64,000 nt of DNA from Jacaranda mimosifolia (taxonomy: Eukaryota > Streptophyta > Magnoliopsida > Lamiales > Bignoniaceae), in NCBI GenBank assembly GCA_018894105.1, contig CM032121.1:5746507-5810506 (forward strand), read 5' to 3'. The position numbers and the translations under genes are program-made. Position 1 is the stretch's first letter. Every line of letters starts with the position of its first letter. Shown here in pieces: positions 10,466 through 23,500 of the stretch. Under the pieces are notes generated by a model. The model worked only from the letters and a program-made list of their open reading frames with translations, did no database searches and was not told where the DNA came from.

Positions 10466-13400
10466 TGTAGCACCCCTCCTCAGGATGACACCTCAGTCAA
10501 GGCACCACACAAATTCAATCTTAAATATCAGAGTTGCAAGCTAACAAAAGGCCCATAAGTTCATTTCACACATATTCTAAAATGGCATTCAATCTCATCA
10601 ATCAGTTCTAAACCAAAATTTTCAAAATAAACACCTACTAAACTTCATAATATTAATACCTTACTGCATAACACATTAAAGCCTTATAATTACAATCATA
10701 CATATCACAACATCTCTAAGGTTTCATTCCGAATACAAAACATCATAACTTATATTATGTACAATCTTCAAAAGAAAAATCAAATACATTTCTTCCCAGC
10801 TCAATCTTGAACCATCTCTTCCCTGTTTGATATCATAAAGTACAGAAAGGTAAGTCCAAAGACTTAGTGAGGAATACATAAGGGATTTATTGAGGATGAT
10901 TCAACAAATCATAATACAAACGAACATATCAAATAAATACAGAAACAGATAGTACCGATAAGCAAATAGGAAAATCTCCTGCCTTATTACTCCAAGATCA
11001 GATGTCAGACAAACAGAAACAATCAGACAGATTCAACCCAAAGCATATGCACTCAAAGGATAGTCTAAGACGTGCATTGTCGATTCACCTTATACCAGAC
11101 AAACATATCACATAAGTGTAACAGCTTGGTATATGGCATATGCCCATACGAACTGTATAGCGCACCGCTGATGCCAGGGGAAGTCCCTAGCACACCATTG
11201 ATACCCAGGGGGAGTCCCTAGCGTACCGCCGACACCCAAGGGGAGTCTCTAGCGTATCGTTGACACCAAGGGCGAGTCCCTTGCATGCCTCACATAACCA
11301 AACAGATTGCTCGGATCGGCCCTTGGCCTCATAATCACCATACAAATAACCGAATTAACTGCTTATGTAGATGCCCAGGGGAAGTCCCTAGCACATTGCC
11401 AATTTCAGACAGAACAAATCATAGCAGACAGAAACAATGCCGATCAGGCAACAGATAACAGTAACATATACAGATATGCCAGCATGGCCAAAATACAAAT
11501 CAGATAACAGAAATGCCAACAAGGCAACAGATACAAAGCAGAGCAGAACATATAACAGACAAAATTCTGGGCGCTAGAACAGATAGAAATAGATAGAGAA
11601 CATATATAACCCTCACAGGGGTATTCAAATCAGAATCAAATAACAAACAGAAACCAAACACGGTTCTAAGTAATTTACAGAAACAGTAAACCCACACAAC
11701 GGTTAATTTCAATAATAGATAGCTCAATAAGGTGCCAAATTGGCAAAACCTCATAGGTATAAAAGTACCAAGAGGGATAGATCCTCACAGGGGTATTCAG
11801 AACAGAATCAACTAATAAACAGAAACCAAACACGGTTCTGAGTACCGTACAGAAACAGTAAACCCACACAGGGGTTAATTTCAATAACAGATAGCTCAAT
11901 AGGGTGCCAAATTGGCAGACCCTCATACGTATAACAAGTACCAATAGGGATAGATCCTCACCTTATACCCAGTCAGTCAGATATATAGATATTGCTCGTC
12001 ACCAGCCAAATCTCCGTCACCTAATTCACAAAATAACTCATAATTAAAGTTCGATCGATTCTACTAACCTTATTCGTTATCGAAACTTAATATTTCCCAA
12101 AATTACAAAATAAGTCTTATTTAAATCCAAATTTATATAAATCAATCAAACTAACTTAATCTTATCAACTATTAACAATTTAAGATTTAAAATCTTAAAT
12201 TCCTATTTTATAATAATCTATAATTAGCTCAAACCCACAAAATGTCACTAATTAAATCTTACAAAATCTTATATAACTCAATTCAACCTCCAACTACATA
12301 ATATTCCACGCTTAATCTAACAATTATCTCCAAAATTATTAATATGCCATCAAAATCTAAAATTTCCTATACATATATATAATACATAATCATATAATAA
12401 CACAACCTAAAGTTCATAATTAAATCACTTATCATCCTAACTCATACATATACCTTGCATGAATATATATATAATACATAAAAATATAATTATCAAAAAC
12501 CTAGCAAAATTCATAACTCACTAACTAATGCCCGGATTCGAAAATGGACTAACCGTCATGACCGTCGGAACAAGGAGATAATTCTGCCCCCAAGTCGCCG
12601 GAGCGCCGCCGTCGTCCGCCGCCGCGCCAACGCCGTCCGCCGTCGTCTGTTTATGGATACTTTACACCATTCTCTTCCTTACACCCTCTTGAACAATAAT
12701 CTCCAGTTAGTTTTTTAGTTATACTGCTCCTATTGGCCGGAAAACACCAAAAACAGCCCCAAACTCACCTTGCTCTGCCGCCACTGTTCAGCTCCATCCA
12801 CCGCCGTCCGTTGCCGAAAATCGCCACTAAACCATATATTCTGCTTCTCCTCCTCCCTAGATACACAACCATACCCTTCGTCGCAGGTTTCGAGGCTTGG
12901 AGATGAGTACCGAAAGTTAACCAAGGAAATGGGTTTCTTCATAGTGCTTCTCCATCCACCTTCAACCACCATGCATGGGTGCCGTCTTGTGGCCTGAAAA
13001 TGGTGAGGGAAGTGGTGGTAAGGTTTGATGAAGAAATGGATGCTTAATGGTGAAGTTCTTGCTCGGTTGAAGGAGAGAAGAAAGTTGGTGAAGGAAGAAT
13101 GAAAATAGGATGAAAATGAAGAAAAGATAAAGAAAAAGAAAGAAAGGAAGAATGAAGTCAACTAGTACATTAATTTTGACTTGACATGATGCATGGTGGA
13201 GGTATGGGTTCAGTTGACTTCATCCATGCTTTCATTTTCATATATATATATATATATATATTTTTTTTCAATTAAGTCCCTAGATTTATAGGATCTCTCA
13301 ATTGAGTCCTCAAAATAAATGAAATACATTTTCGATCCCAAAAATCTTGTAAAATATCAATTGAATCTTATATAATTTATATCACGATTAAATAATTCAA

Positions 13401-13483
13401 AATTCTAATCGAATAACTAAAATTAATTGATAAAATAAATAATAATAATTTTAACAAATATATAAAATTTTGGGGTCGTTACA
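10466..13483 (-). mobile_element. Solo LTR 1 of a long-LTR gypsy-like family (3018 bp)
   Basis: It begins TGTAGCACCCC and ends GGGGTCGTTACA on the plus strand, with target duplications TTGGA at 10461-10465 and 13484-13488. On the minus strand the LTR starts TGTAACGACCCC. A CACTAAGTCTTTGGACTTACC block typical of plant gypsy LTRs lies near 10850-10875 (reverse complement). Two tandem zones are visible: about four ~31-bp units with AGGGGGAGTCCCTAGC (11159-11290) and two ~165-bp units (about 11600-11950). A GC-rich patch at 12580-12650 precedes a short open frame. There is no internal domain or second LTR, so it is a recombination-derived solo LTR. It shares its sequence almost throughout with 20594-23773. 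Confidence 0.92.
12730..13161 (-). CDS. ORF within solo LTR 1, sense to the LTR
   Basis: A 143-residue open frame on the sense strand of the LTR. Its first 40 residues are a Phe/Ser-rich hydrophobic stretch, followed by a region with RARTSPLSIHFFIKPYHH and EEGYGCV/DEGYGCV-type words. The equivalent frame in solo LTR 2 (23075-23455) is collinear over about 126 residues with no indel and many identical residues. I recognise no family. The conservation may only reflect recent common origin of the two LTRs, and a coding role is unproven. Confidence 0.2.
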   Translation of the reverse strand: MTSFFLSFFFFIFSSFSSYFHSSFTNFLLSFNRARTSPLSIHFFIKPYHHFPHHFQATRRHPCMVVEGGWRSTMKKPISLVNFRYSSPSLETCDEGYGCVSREEEKQNIWFSGDFRQRTAVDGAEQWRQSKVSLGLFLVFSGQ

Positions 13484-14525
13484 TTGGAACAACAAAAGCA
13501 ATACAGAAATTAGTATTGTAAAGCGTGAACTTATCTCAAAGTTTTGTATAGTAACATAACTTAGACTGAATCACTAGTATATGTTTTGCCTTGAAGAAAT
13601 TATCGCCCCTACCAGTGCAAAGAGTGCAGTGAAACTTCCCCAGGATGAGATAATTTAGAAGTCTTTTGGTGCACTCTAGAAAGTTTTTCTTTGAACACCA
13701 CTCAGTTGCCAGAAAATAATAAGAAGAACTACATGTGAGAAGAATATTAGAGGGATAGAAGAGATTTTGTTCTTGCTTGTGTGTTTGTTCCGCCTGCAGC
13801 AGCAGCAGGTATATATAGGTAAAGATGAGGAGCCAACAAGATGTGCATGTTCATTCTGGTCCAAATACATTCTAGAATAGATGTACAAACATGTCCAGAT
13901 ACATTCTAGACCAGGTACAATGAACCAATGACTCCGAAAACATCAAAAATATTTCTAGAAGTTACAAGTAATTGTAGAAACGTCTGGAAATTTTTGTAAT
14001 AGCCTTTTGACTTTTAAATTTAAAATTTATAATTCAAAATTCAAATTTAAACAAAATTCTAGACAAAAAGTTGGAATTTTTAGCAAACAGATTAACCCGA
14101 GACAATTCGCCCATCGCCCACGCTGGGGCTGGGGCTGGGGCCGAGCCGAGTCAGGACAATCAAGTGGCAGTGGCGGCATGCGCACGCTTGTGGGCACACC
14201 CTCATGAGTCCCTCAATTGATACTTTATCAAGCATCAATACTTGAACTACATATATGGTGTATTCCCATTGGGTAAGTTTTCGATATGGGATAGGTAGTT
14301 TGTATCAGACTAAAAGCCTTTTTTTTATTCCCACTTATTCCCCAATACTTTGTGGCATAATCAATGTGGATTTCCCCCATATACATTGTCTTTTGCCTTT
14401 TTGTCTCCCCTTCATATATACACAACACTTATGGATTCCAACCAAATTGGCATCCATCCATAAGATTTTATCACTTCTTAAACATTTAATAAACATAAAT
14501 CCCAGTTGATTTGATGCCAATTACA

Positions 14526-15415
14526 ATAGAAGGAGCATCATGAATAGCAATGGGAGATAGAGAAAATCCATGTACATCTTGTCATTTTGTAAAAAGACCA
14601 ATCATATTGAAATTTTTTGCTGGTACCGACCAGGAGTTCAATGCTAGGCCTACAAGCAACTTGGTCATATGGATAAGGAGTGCAAAACAAACTAAAATCA
14701 ACAAGTTCAAGCCTAGCCAACTCAAGTAACTGCAAATGCTGATAATCATGAAGAAAATTATTTGTTGTTATTATGGTTGAAAAGTATTATAATATAGCAG
14801 CTTAAGATAATAATGTGTGGCTTGTTGATAATGGATGCACACATCATATGCCGGCCAACTTGAAGAATTTTGAAAGCTTGGACTCGAATTATTCTTCCAA
14901 AGTTAGGCCTAAAGATAGTAGTTGCTTTTCAAATTCCCTCAAGTGCAAAGTTGATATTTGATGTGTTATTTGTTCCTGAAATTAAAGACCTTGTTAGTGT
15001 AGGCCAGCTGCTTCATAAGAATTGTACTTTGTTATTTAAAGATAAAAACATGTAAAAATCATGGATTCAATTGGTATAAAGCTTCTCATAGTCGAGATGA
15101 ACAAAAGAAGTTCTTCTCTTAATTGGTAACATACTGAGATAGAAGCCATGTCAGCTACAAGATTTAACATGTATTTAACATAAAAGGCTTGGCCTCACTA
15201 ACTTTAAATCTTTGAAAATGCTTATGTGAATGAAACTTATAATGTATGTGGAGTTTGTCAAATAGGAAAGCTAAGTCATCACCTTTTCCTATAAATCAAT
15301 CTTGGGGAGCTATGAAAAGCTCCAGCTATTGCACAAGATGTGTATGCATGGACCTACGAGTGATGCTTATTTTCCTTATGTTGGATAATATTTGGATAAC
15401 ACTCGTTATGGATTG
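14526..15415 (+). pseudogene. Copia element A, 3' part: zinc knuckle, protease, pre-integrase
   Basis: This continues gag of element A after the nested insertion. A CCHC knuckle (FCKKTNHIEIFCW) and a second half-knuckle (YKQLGHMDKEC) occur at about 14580-14680. Next come the protease block VDNGCTHHM at about 14825 (D-N-G instead of D-S/T-G), the pre-integrase region with CGVCQIGKLSHH at about 15245-15280, and the first residues of integrase (near AQDVYAWTY, about 15340). Many stops and frameshifts are present. The rest of pol is missing: Helitron-like sequence starts at about 15431, so element A is truncated there. Confidence 0.75.
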
Positions 15416-15430
15416 TAAGATTTAGCTATA

Positions 15431-18400
15431 TCTATATCTATACTACCTATAAAAGTATGAATATGTATAGTAGTTTCTTACGTTTTATGTGAGGACAATA
15501 ATATCTCTCTTACAAAACTATCACATTTAGTACACATGGTTTAATGGTAATTGCTACCAAATTAATTTTTTTTAATTAGATTCATAGAAAATAATAATAT
15601 AATTAATTAAATCAAGTCTTTCAACTTAAATAATGCACATGCATCAAATGTATATACATTGTATTTAGACTCATAGAAAATAATAATATAATTAACTAAA
15701 TCAAGTTTTTCATCTTAAATAATGTATATACATCAAATGTATATTATTGTATTTATTACATTTGTTACAATATTATATTTTAATTAGAATTATACAAAAT
15801 AATGATTACATTAAAATTAACTAAATAAATCTTCACTTAGCAAATTAATTACATATATTGAAATTTTCATGTTTAATACACAGAGTTTAATGGTAATTAC
15901 AACCAAATTAAATTTATTTTCAATTAAACTCACAGAAAATAATACTATACTTAATGAAACGAAGTCTTTCAACTTAACAAATGTATATATATCAAATGTA
16001 TGTATATACATTGTGTTTATTAAATTTATCCTAAATTAAGTGTACTTTCTATTAGACATATGGAAAATAATAATTATATTAAAATAAATCAAGTCAAAGT
16101 TTCCTACTTAGCAAATATAATTTTATATATTGAAATTTATCCTTCTACCAACATATTTAATTGGAGTGACAAAAAATAAGAGTTAAATTAAAATTAAGCA
16201 ATTAAATTATATCACCATCTAATGAGATTATTACTATCACATTTAATACATATGGTTGTATGGTAAACTATGACTAAATTAAATTTATTTTAATTAGACT
16301 CATAGAAAATAATAACTGGATTGAAATTAATTAAGAAAAATTCATTTGTTGAGGAAAAAATGATACTTCATAAATACATTTGTATAGATATTCGTTTTGT
16401 GCTCTCCCTCAAAAATAAGAGAAGAAGAATAATATTTCATAAATGCATTCCTACAACTATGAGTAGAAAAAAAATTTATTATATATCAAAATAGATCTCA
16501 AACTCAGATGTAATATTATGCTTAATACGATAATGAAAAAGAATAAACTAAATTTATTTAATTTTTTTTATCTTTTCATTTACTTTTATATTTATATATA
16601 TTTCTGAAATATATTTTGGTTAATTGTTACATATAATAATGTGCATATTTTATTTTCTTGAAAACTAATTAATAAAACAAGGTGCTTTCATGTTGTATCA
16701 CAAATCGAAAAAAAATAAATTTGAACCTTATTTATTTAAGTTAAAAGACAAAAGCTGGGTCAAAATAAAAATGAATATACAATTGATAATATGTTGGAAG
16801 CCGTAATAAAGAATCAACTAAAATTTTTGTTTCTTTAAATAGTCTTTTTAAATAAATTATTTTTTAATTAAAATAATAATGTGGCATTACTAACTTTCAA
16901 TAAATATTTTTAAAAGGCAATAGAATAGAAATATATATATATATATATAATTTATTTGTATCAAATAACCTTTTGAAGGATCAAACTAAATTTTTTATTT
17001 GGGATGTAACAAAGGATGAGGAAGATTTTGTCAAGACCAAGTTTTGCATGACATAACTAAGCATATGATAAGCATTGCCGAAGTATAAATCATCAGCGTA
17101 TTGTTGAATTTGGTCATATTTGAAATATAAGTTACTCATTATATAATTGACTTGAACTTGGTCATATTTAATTAAGATTTGAAATTTTTCAAAAAAGTAT
17201 GTATTGTTGGATTGAAATTATATAATTCAAACTATTAAGCTTAAAAATATTGATTTGATTTTAATAATAACATTAATATGACATAGTGAAATATTTTCTA
17301 TCAATATATAAAATAGAATATCAATAAATACATTTCATTAGATAAAACATCACGTTAGCCCATATGTTTCCATCCATACCCTACAAAACATATATCCTCT
17401 AAGTGCGAAATATATACCCCATTAAATATATAGTATCCAATAGTCAAGAATTCTTATTTGTATATTGCTAAACATTAAATAATAGATAAATTATAAACAT
17501 TTATTTCAAACAATGAATTTCATTTAACAATTTAGGTATATATTATATTAATAGCTAACATAAATCATAGTCTAACTCTAATAGATTTATAAACTAGCAC
17601 ACTTTTAAAGAAATAATTTTCACACTTTTTTAACAAAAAGGAGTTCAAAAATAATATAATATTTTTATTTTACACTTTCATATTTAAATGTTTAAAATTG
17701 ACTATAATTTATCTTTCTCGATTTTTGGCCTAACTAAGAAGAGACTTAACTAAGAACAGAATCATTATAAATAAATTGAACACATGAGAAAGTAGTTTTT
17801 TTTTTCTTTCTAATTTTAGATTAAAAACAAGTGTCCATGAAAATTTAAGATTAAATAAGTAATATAAGTTTTAATTATTTTTCTAAATTTAGAGGAAACC
17901 AATTTATAATTTTCTCTAAATCATTTGAATCATATTTTTAGTTTTATTTCATAATATAATAATTGAAATTTATTGTTTAAAAAGCCAAAAGAACTTTAAT
18001 TAACAAAATATAAAAATAAAAATAAAAATAAAATAAAAATTATGAAATAAAAACTAGCACAAATTTAATTCATGAGAATGATAGAAAATAAATTAAAAAA
18101 TAAAAGTTTCTTTAAATATCACCAAAAAATGAAAGAATCCAATACTACTAATCATTATGTTGTATAAGATACATACAAATCATATCTTTTAAATGTTTAA
18201 TTTTTTAAGACATATTTTGTATTCATTATTCAATTTACATGTTTTCATTGTTGCATTTTTTAGTAAAGGACTCTTAAAATGGTAATGAATCGATAAATTT
18301 TTATCTTGAATCAATTTATATTTAGTTGATTTAGTATTGAATATTGTAATATATATTTAGAATATAATCATATATGGCTATTTAGAGAAATTTCACCTAT

Positions 18401-20430
18401 ACTTTTGGATATATACACATAATTATATAATAAAATTATAATAGCATATTTATTTTAACTATAAAGATGAGATAAGATGAAGTGAAAACATGCCGCATTG
18501 AGTACTATAGAGAGACTTGTATATATAGGTAAAATTTAATAATCCATGAAAAATGAGAAGGTGAATTGAATTATCAAGGAGAAAATATATAAAAATTAAT
18601 AAGTTGACATCTCTTTTCAACATAGCTTTGAACGAAAAAGAGCTAATTCATAAAGAATTCAGTTGTCAGTATTTATCAATTTATAACTTCTAAGAGCATA
18701 GATCATTTCTTATTAATCAAATTATTTGTAATTTCATAATAAAAAAGATTTTATATTTTTCAATAGATAAAAGTTTAAATTTTAATCTCATTCTTTTGAT
18801 TATATTTGAGAATTTATAATCCTGTGTGCTCAAATACTCATGAATTAAATAAAGTACTTAATTACATCCATTGTGATCTTATAAAATAGAAAAGAACCTG
18901 GCACATTTCATTGTGGCAATAAAAAATTAGATTTCCTTCGGTTTAAATGTCAAATGAATTGTATAAGTTGTTTATTTCTCTATCATAAGAGGTTATGAAT
19001 TTTTGAAAAAATATTAAGTCTTGAACTACATATTCACTTTTACTTCATTTGATGTGAAATTAGATATATATATAAAAAAAACTTATATCTATAAGGATGG
19101 TGTTATACTTTTCGAATACAAATCATGGTATATCATGATCTTTCGGGGTTAATTTCCATACAAAAATAGGCATGGTAACTTCTTATATTTTGTTAAATTA
19201 GAAATGAGCTTAAGAATAGAAATTGCTAAAATAATTAGATTTATCAAAAGCAATTATGAGAAAACTTATAAAATTTTATGGAGATAATTCATATGCAAAA
19301 ATCTTCAAAAGGTTAAAATGAATGATATTTAGCTCCATATCTTAAATAACATGAAATTAGACTAATTTAATTTATGATTCTCCAAATGTTTATCAAGCTG
19401 CTGCAATTTTGGTTGAAGGAAATAATCATAATATATCGGTAGAATGAGATATTATTGTCTATCTATGTTGAGGTCATAAACATAGAATAACATATTATTA
19501 TGAATATTAGACCTATTGTAATGTACACCTGTTTTCCCAACAGATGATATAAGGTGACACCTAAATATTCAGAAAGAAGGTACCAAAACATTCAATGATA
19601 CAATAAATCTATCCAGATGACTTTGACAAGTAGTCAATCATTGTTGGAAAATAATAAATAGGTTTATATCTTATTCTATAGTTTATTTCATTATTATTAC
19701 TCTTATATTGGGGAGAAATACTTGTTTTCTTTTTGCTATTTACATACAAAGTTCAACCAATGCAAAAAATAATATGTGAAGTACTTATAATTTGAAGTTT
19801 TAAACAAATGTGAATATCTGTCTATTCCTTATTATCAAAATTTTAAACATTTTCTATACAAATTTTTTCATATTTGTAAATTATGATTTATTTGTACAAG
19901 ATTAAGCTTTCACTATTGATTCTATAACAATTTCTTTAGGAAAAAAAAATCTATTGTTGGTTCTTCAACTTAATGACATAAAATTAGAAACTATTTGACT
20001 AATTAATATCATCATAACCTATCAAATTCGAGATTTGAATCACAATAAGGAATGATGGAGATCACTCTAAAAGGAGAGACAAGTGGTAGTCAAATAGAAA
20101 AAATAATTATTCTTCAACATCTTTTATTGGGGGGTTTAAACAGTGTAAATATTGGTAAAAATACTATGTTTAGAACAAACAATGTGGACAATGGAATGAA
20201 GGGAAATAAAAATATAATAGGGCACATACATGGTGCTAATCTCATAGAGAGAGAATATATTACCTTCTATTGTTTTTAAACTATGTTCGATGCCCACATA
20301 TTTTATAACTTCAAATGATAATTTATTTATTTTTTTATTTGTCCATTTGATAAGCATTTGAATCAAATACAACTAGAAAACAACTTATAGAGCAAGCAAA
20401 CATAAATAGAAAATAACTTATAGAGCAAAC
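15431..20430 (+). mobile_element. Degenerate Helitron-like region
   Basis: The left edge reads TCTATATCTATACTACCTATAAAAG, which resembles the 5' end of plant Helitrons (TC start, TATACTA..TATAAAAG). Near 15535-16320 a degenerate repeat of roughly 100 bp recurs, built on a TTTAATGGTAATTGCTACC-like word and a CATAGAAAATAATAA word. From about 18.9 to 19.65 kb decayed frames resemble a Helitron Rep/helicase. I could not find a convincing CTRR end with its hairpin before 20430, so the right boundary is a guess. The remaining stretches (16.4-18.8 and 19.7-20.4 kb) are AT-rich with no gene I can support. Confidence 0.45.
18880..19640 (+). pseudogene. Helitron Rep/helicase remnant
   Basis: Short blocks in plus-strand frames match the order expected in a Helitron transposase: a CG/HCGNK-like segment near 18900-18950; YHDLSGLIS near 19123-19150 (family pattern YH..GSL); then, from about 19372, SPNVYQAAAILVEGNN (family pattern P...E.AAI..G) followed by DIIVYL and HRITYYYEY. 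Stops and frameshifts occur every few dozen codons. This is recognition by eye from family patterns only, so the assignment needs a profile search. Confidence 0.4.
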
Positions 20431-20593
20431 ACGATGGGACTTTTAGTAGGTTTCTTTTTTCGATGACCAAACTAAGTTTTGAGTAGTGGGCTTTGTAGTA
20501 TTCAACTCAAGGAACGTTTTGGTACCCTTGGTTCCCAGTTTGGTGAGGTGGAGGATGAGGAATTGAGCTTGAACCGACGTGGCCGTACGAGGT

Positions 20594-23500
20594 TGTAGCA
20601 CCCCTCCTCAGGATGACACCTCAGTCAAGCCACCACACAGATTCAATCTTAAATATCAGAGTCGCAATCTAACAAAAGGCCCATAAGTCTATTTCACACA
20701 TATTCTAAAATGACATTCAATCTCATCAATCAGTTCTAAACCAAAATTTTCAAAATAAACACCTACTAAACTTCATAATATTAATACCTTACGGCATAAC
20801 ACATTAAAGCCTTATAATTACAATCATACATATCACAACATCTCTAAGGTTTCATTCCAAATACAATACATCATAACTTATATTCTATACAATCTTCAAA
20901 AGGAAATCGAATACATTTCTTCCCAGCTCAATCTCAAACAATCTCTTCCCTGTTTGATATCATAAAGTACAGGGAGGTAAGTCCAAAGACTTAGTGAGGA
21001 ATATAGAAGGGATTTATCGAGGATGATTCGACTCGACAAATCATAATATAAACAAACAGATCAAACAAATACAGAAACAGATAGTACCGATAAGCAAACA
21101 GGAAACTCTTCTGCCTTATTGCTCCAAGATCAGGTGTTAGACAAACAGAAACAATCAGACAGATTCAACCCAAAGCATATGCACTCAAAGGATAGTCTAA
21201 GACGTGCATTGCCGATTCACCTTATACCAGATAAACATATCACATAAGTGTAACAGCTTGGTATATGGCAGATGCCCGTACGAACTGTATAGCGCACCGT
21301 TGATGCCAGGGGAAGTCCCTAGCACACCATCGATACCTAGGGGGAGTCCCTAGCGTACCGCCGACACCCAGGGGGAGTTCCTAGCGTATCGTTGACACCA
21401 AGGGGGAGTCCCTTGCATGCCTCACATAACCAAATAGATTACCCGAATCGGGTCTTGGCCTCATAATCACCATACAAATAATCGAATTAACTGCTTATGC
21501 AGATGCCTAGAGGAAGTCCCTAGCATATTGCCGGTTTCAGACAGAACATATCATAGCAAACAGAAACAATGCCGATCAGGCAACAGATAACAGTAACATA
21601 TACAGATATGCCAGCATAGCCAAAATACAGATCAGATAACAGAAATGCCGACAAGGCAACAGATACAAAGCAGATCAGAACTGATAACAGACAAAATTCT
21701 GGGCGCCAGAACAGACAGAAACAGATACAGAACAGATATAACCCTCACGGGGGTATTCAGAACAGAATCAAATAACAAACAGAAACCAAACACAGTTCTG
21801 ACTAACGTACAGAAATAGTAAACCCATACAGGGGTTAATTTCAACAACAAATAGCTCAATAGGGTGCCAAATTGGTAGAACCTCATAGGTATAGCAAGTA
21901 CCAAAAGGGATATATCCTCACATAACCAAAAAGAATCAAATAACAAACAGAAACCAAACACGGTTCTGAGTACAGTACAGAAATAGTAAACCCACACAGG
22001 GGTTAATTTCAATAACAGATAGCTCAATAGGGTGCCAAATTGGCAAAACCTCATAGGTATAACAAGTACCAAGAGGGATAGATCCTCACAAGGGTATTCA
22101 AAACAGAATCAACTAATAAACAGAAACCAAACACAGTTCTGAGCACCGTACAGAAATAGTAAACCCACACAGGGGTTAATTTCAATAACAGATAGCTCAA
22201 TAGGGTGCCAAATTGGCAGAACCTCATAGGTATAACAAGTACCAAGAGGGATAGATCCTTACCTTATACCCAGTCAGTCAGATATATAGCTATTGCTCGT
22301 CACCAGCCAAATCTCCATCACCTAATTCAAAAAATAATTCATAATTAAAGTTCGATCGATTCTACTAACCTTATTCGTTATCAAAACTTAATATTTCCCA
22401 AAATTACCAAATAAGTCTTATTTAAGTCCAAATTTATATAATTAAATCAAGCTAACTTAATCCTATCAACTACTAATAATTTAAGATTTAAAATCTTAAA
22501 TTCCTATTTTATAATAATCTATAATTAACTCAAACCCACAAAATGTCACTAATTAAATCTTACAAAATCTTATATAACTCAATTCAACCTCCAACTACAT
22601 AATATTCCATGCTTAATCTAACAATTATCTCCAAAATTATTAATATGCCATCAAAATCTAAAATTTCCTATACATATATATAATACATAATCATATAATA
22701 ACACAACCTAAAGTCCATAATTAAATCACTTATCATCCTAACTCATACATATACCTTGCATGAATATATATATATATATATTGCATGAATATATATATAA
22801 TACATAAAAATATAATTATCAAAAACCTAGCAAAATTCATAACTCACTAACTAATGACCGGATTCGAAAATGGACTATATCGTCACGACCGTTGGAACGA
22901 GCAGAAAAAAACTGCCCAGTCACCACCGCCGGCCGCCGCTGCCTGTATATGGTAACTTTACACCGTTCTCTTCCTTACACTCTCCTAAACAATAATCTCC
23001 GGTTAGTTTTTAGTTATATTGCTCCTATTTTCCGAAAAACACCAAAAATAGCCCCAACTCACCTTGCTCTGCCGCTACTGTTCAGCTCCGTTCACCTCCG
23101 ACTGCTGCCAAAAACCGCCACTAAACCATATATTCTGCTTCTCCTCCTCCCTAGCTACACAACCATACCCTTCCTCGCATGTTTCGGGGCTTGTTGATGA
23201 GTATTGAAAGTTAACCAAGGAAATGGGTTTCTTCACGGTGCTTCTCCGTCCACCTTCAACCACCGTGCATGGCTGCCGTCTTGTGGCCTGAAAATGGTGA
23301 GGGGGGTGGTGGTAAGGTTTGATGAAGAAATGGATGCTTAATGGTGAAGTTCTTGCTCGGTGGAAGGAGAGAAGAAAGTTGGTGAATGAAGAAAGAAAAT
23401 GGGATGAAAATGAAGAAAAGATGAAGAAAAAGGAAGAAAGGAAGATTAAAGTCAACTAGTGCATTAATTTTGACTTGACATGATGCATGGTGGAGGTATG

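Larger units (their letters stand above)
6055..14525 (-). mobile_element. Copia element B, nested inside element A
   Basis: A minus-strand LTR retrotransposon with two related LTRs: the 3' LTR at 6055-7246 (1192 bp) and the 5' LTR at 10286-14525, which is about 1217 bp once a 3.0-kb nested solo LTR and its TSD copy are removed. LTR ends on the plus strand are TGTAAAC.../...CCAATTACA. The internal part (7247-10285) encodes gag, protease, integrase and the very end of RNase H but no reverse transcriptase. Its insertion splits gag of element A. No clean 5-bp target duplication is visible (GGCGA versus ATAGA), so the termini have mutated or been trimmed. Confidence 0.85.
10286..14525 (-). repeat. 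5' LTR of copia element B, split by a solo LTR
   Basis: The LTR runs 10286-10465, is interrupted by the 3018-bp insertion at 10466-13483, then resumes at 13484 (TSD copy) to 14525. The continuous 3' LTR copy shows the undisturbed sequence at the corresponding point (AACCAGATTGAAATAAC), confirming a clean insertion. Confidence 0.9.

Noticed and set aside
11500..11944. Minus-strand frames repeated in 21632-22245
   Set aside because: Both are translations of the ~165-bp tandem zone of the long LTR. Their number follows the unit count, and no protein family is recognisable.
6050..14530. Target duplication AGAAGG for copia B
   Set aside because: AGAAGG occurs on both sides but is not adjacent to the LTR ends, so it is probably chance.
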